A stretch of 30,329 nucleotides of DNA from assembly GCA_036278935.1 (NCBI GenBank), contig DASUKA010000037.1, positions 1 to 30,329 on the forward strand. Reading direction: 5' to 3'. Made by a program: the position numbers and the translations under genes. Positions 30,320-30,329 of this stretch are shown here, one piece after another (the stretch's first letter is position 1; the number at the start of each line of letters is the position of its first letter). Origin of the DNA: DASSNR01 sp036278935. GTDB taxonomy: Bacteria; Gemmatimonadota; Gemmatimonadetes; Gemmatimonadales; Gemmatimonadaceae. The notes beneath the pieces were generated by a model that had not been told where the DNA came from, did not search any database, and saw nothing but the letters and a program-made list of their open reading frames with translations.

Positions 30320-30329
30320 GGCTAACGCC
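30320..30329 (-). repeat. Start of a further attC site, cut by the window edge
   Basis: GGCTAACGCC at the right edge equals the opening of the long attC family, and it lies about 30 bases upstream of the reductase start, where the preceding cassette's attC should end. The array therefore continues to the right. Confidence 0.7.

Noticed and set aside
1..30329. tRNA or rRNA genes
   Set aside because: I saw no cloverleaf with a GGTTCGAATCC-type T arm and no conserved rRNA segment on either strand.

Overview
The window is very GC-rich, with densely packed genes and short gaps. Several features point to a Gemmatimonadota-like or similar soil bacterium: a PadR regulator next to a long two-module FtsX/MacB (ADOP) permease, DUF2911 and DUF805 proteins, and many small enzymes of the kind seen in large soil genomes. 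This assignment is inferred from gene content only.

Positions 1-16000 look like ordinary chromosome with decaying accessory genes. They hold a partial exported protein, an SGNH hydrolase, a deleted leucine-carboxyl-methyltransferase-like remnant, DUF805, a PadR/permease deletion scar, a RibD-type reductase, a metallo-beta-lactamase-fold hydrolase, a GNAT-aminotransferase fusion followed by two small coupled genes, an ICMT-like methyltransferase, the intact PadR-ADOP pair, an SDR, a monooxygenase/iron-alcohol-dehydrogenase pair, DUF2911, a GNAT and a glyoxalase-fold protein.

Positions from about 16000 to the right edge look like the distal part of an integron gene-cassette array, which is the main finding. 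Nearly all genes are on the minus strand, and about a dozen are followed by imperfect-palindrome sites that read as attC recombination sites. Most belong to one long family (about 120-125 bp) with CACCGGCGAGCGC and GCGCTCGTCCGGTGCAACG arms bounded by TAAC and GTTAG boxes. Three others (23542, 25913, 27085) are of different types. The outer boxes are intact on the right and eroded on the left, so the integrase and attI are predicted beyond position 30329. Cassette cargo includes acetyltransferases, SnoaL-fold proteins, an NmrA-like protein with an alpha/beta hydrolase, a decayed hicBA toxin-antitoxin pair, a SecD-head lipoprotein, a c-type cytochrome, a DUF4160/DUF2442 pair, small membrane proteins and a RibD-type reductase.

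Two IS110-superfamily elements lie in the array, both with transposase genes opposite to the cassette genes. One (27939-29313) splits an attC site exactly: removing it restores a consensus site. Its long non-coding right end suggests an IS1111-type element whose guide RNA would lie there. The other (about 25997-27084) fills the whole space between two attC sites. Both transposase genes are frameshifted. Several other frameshifts and premature stops (hicA, hicB, the gene at 14940) mean that either decay or residual assembly errors must be considered.
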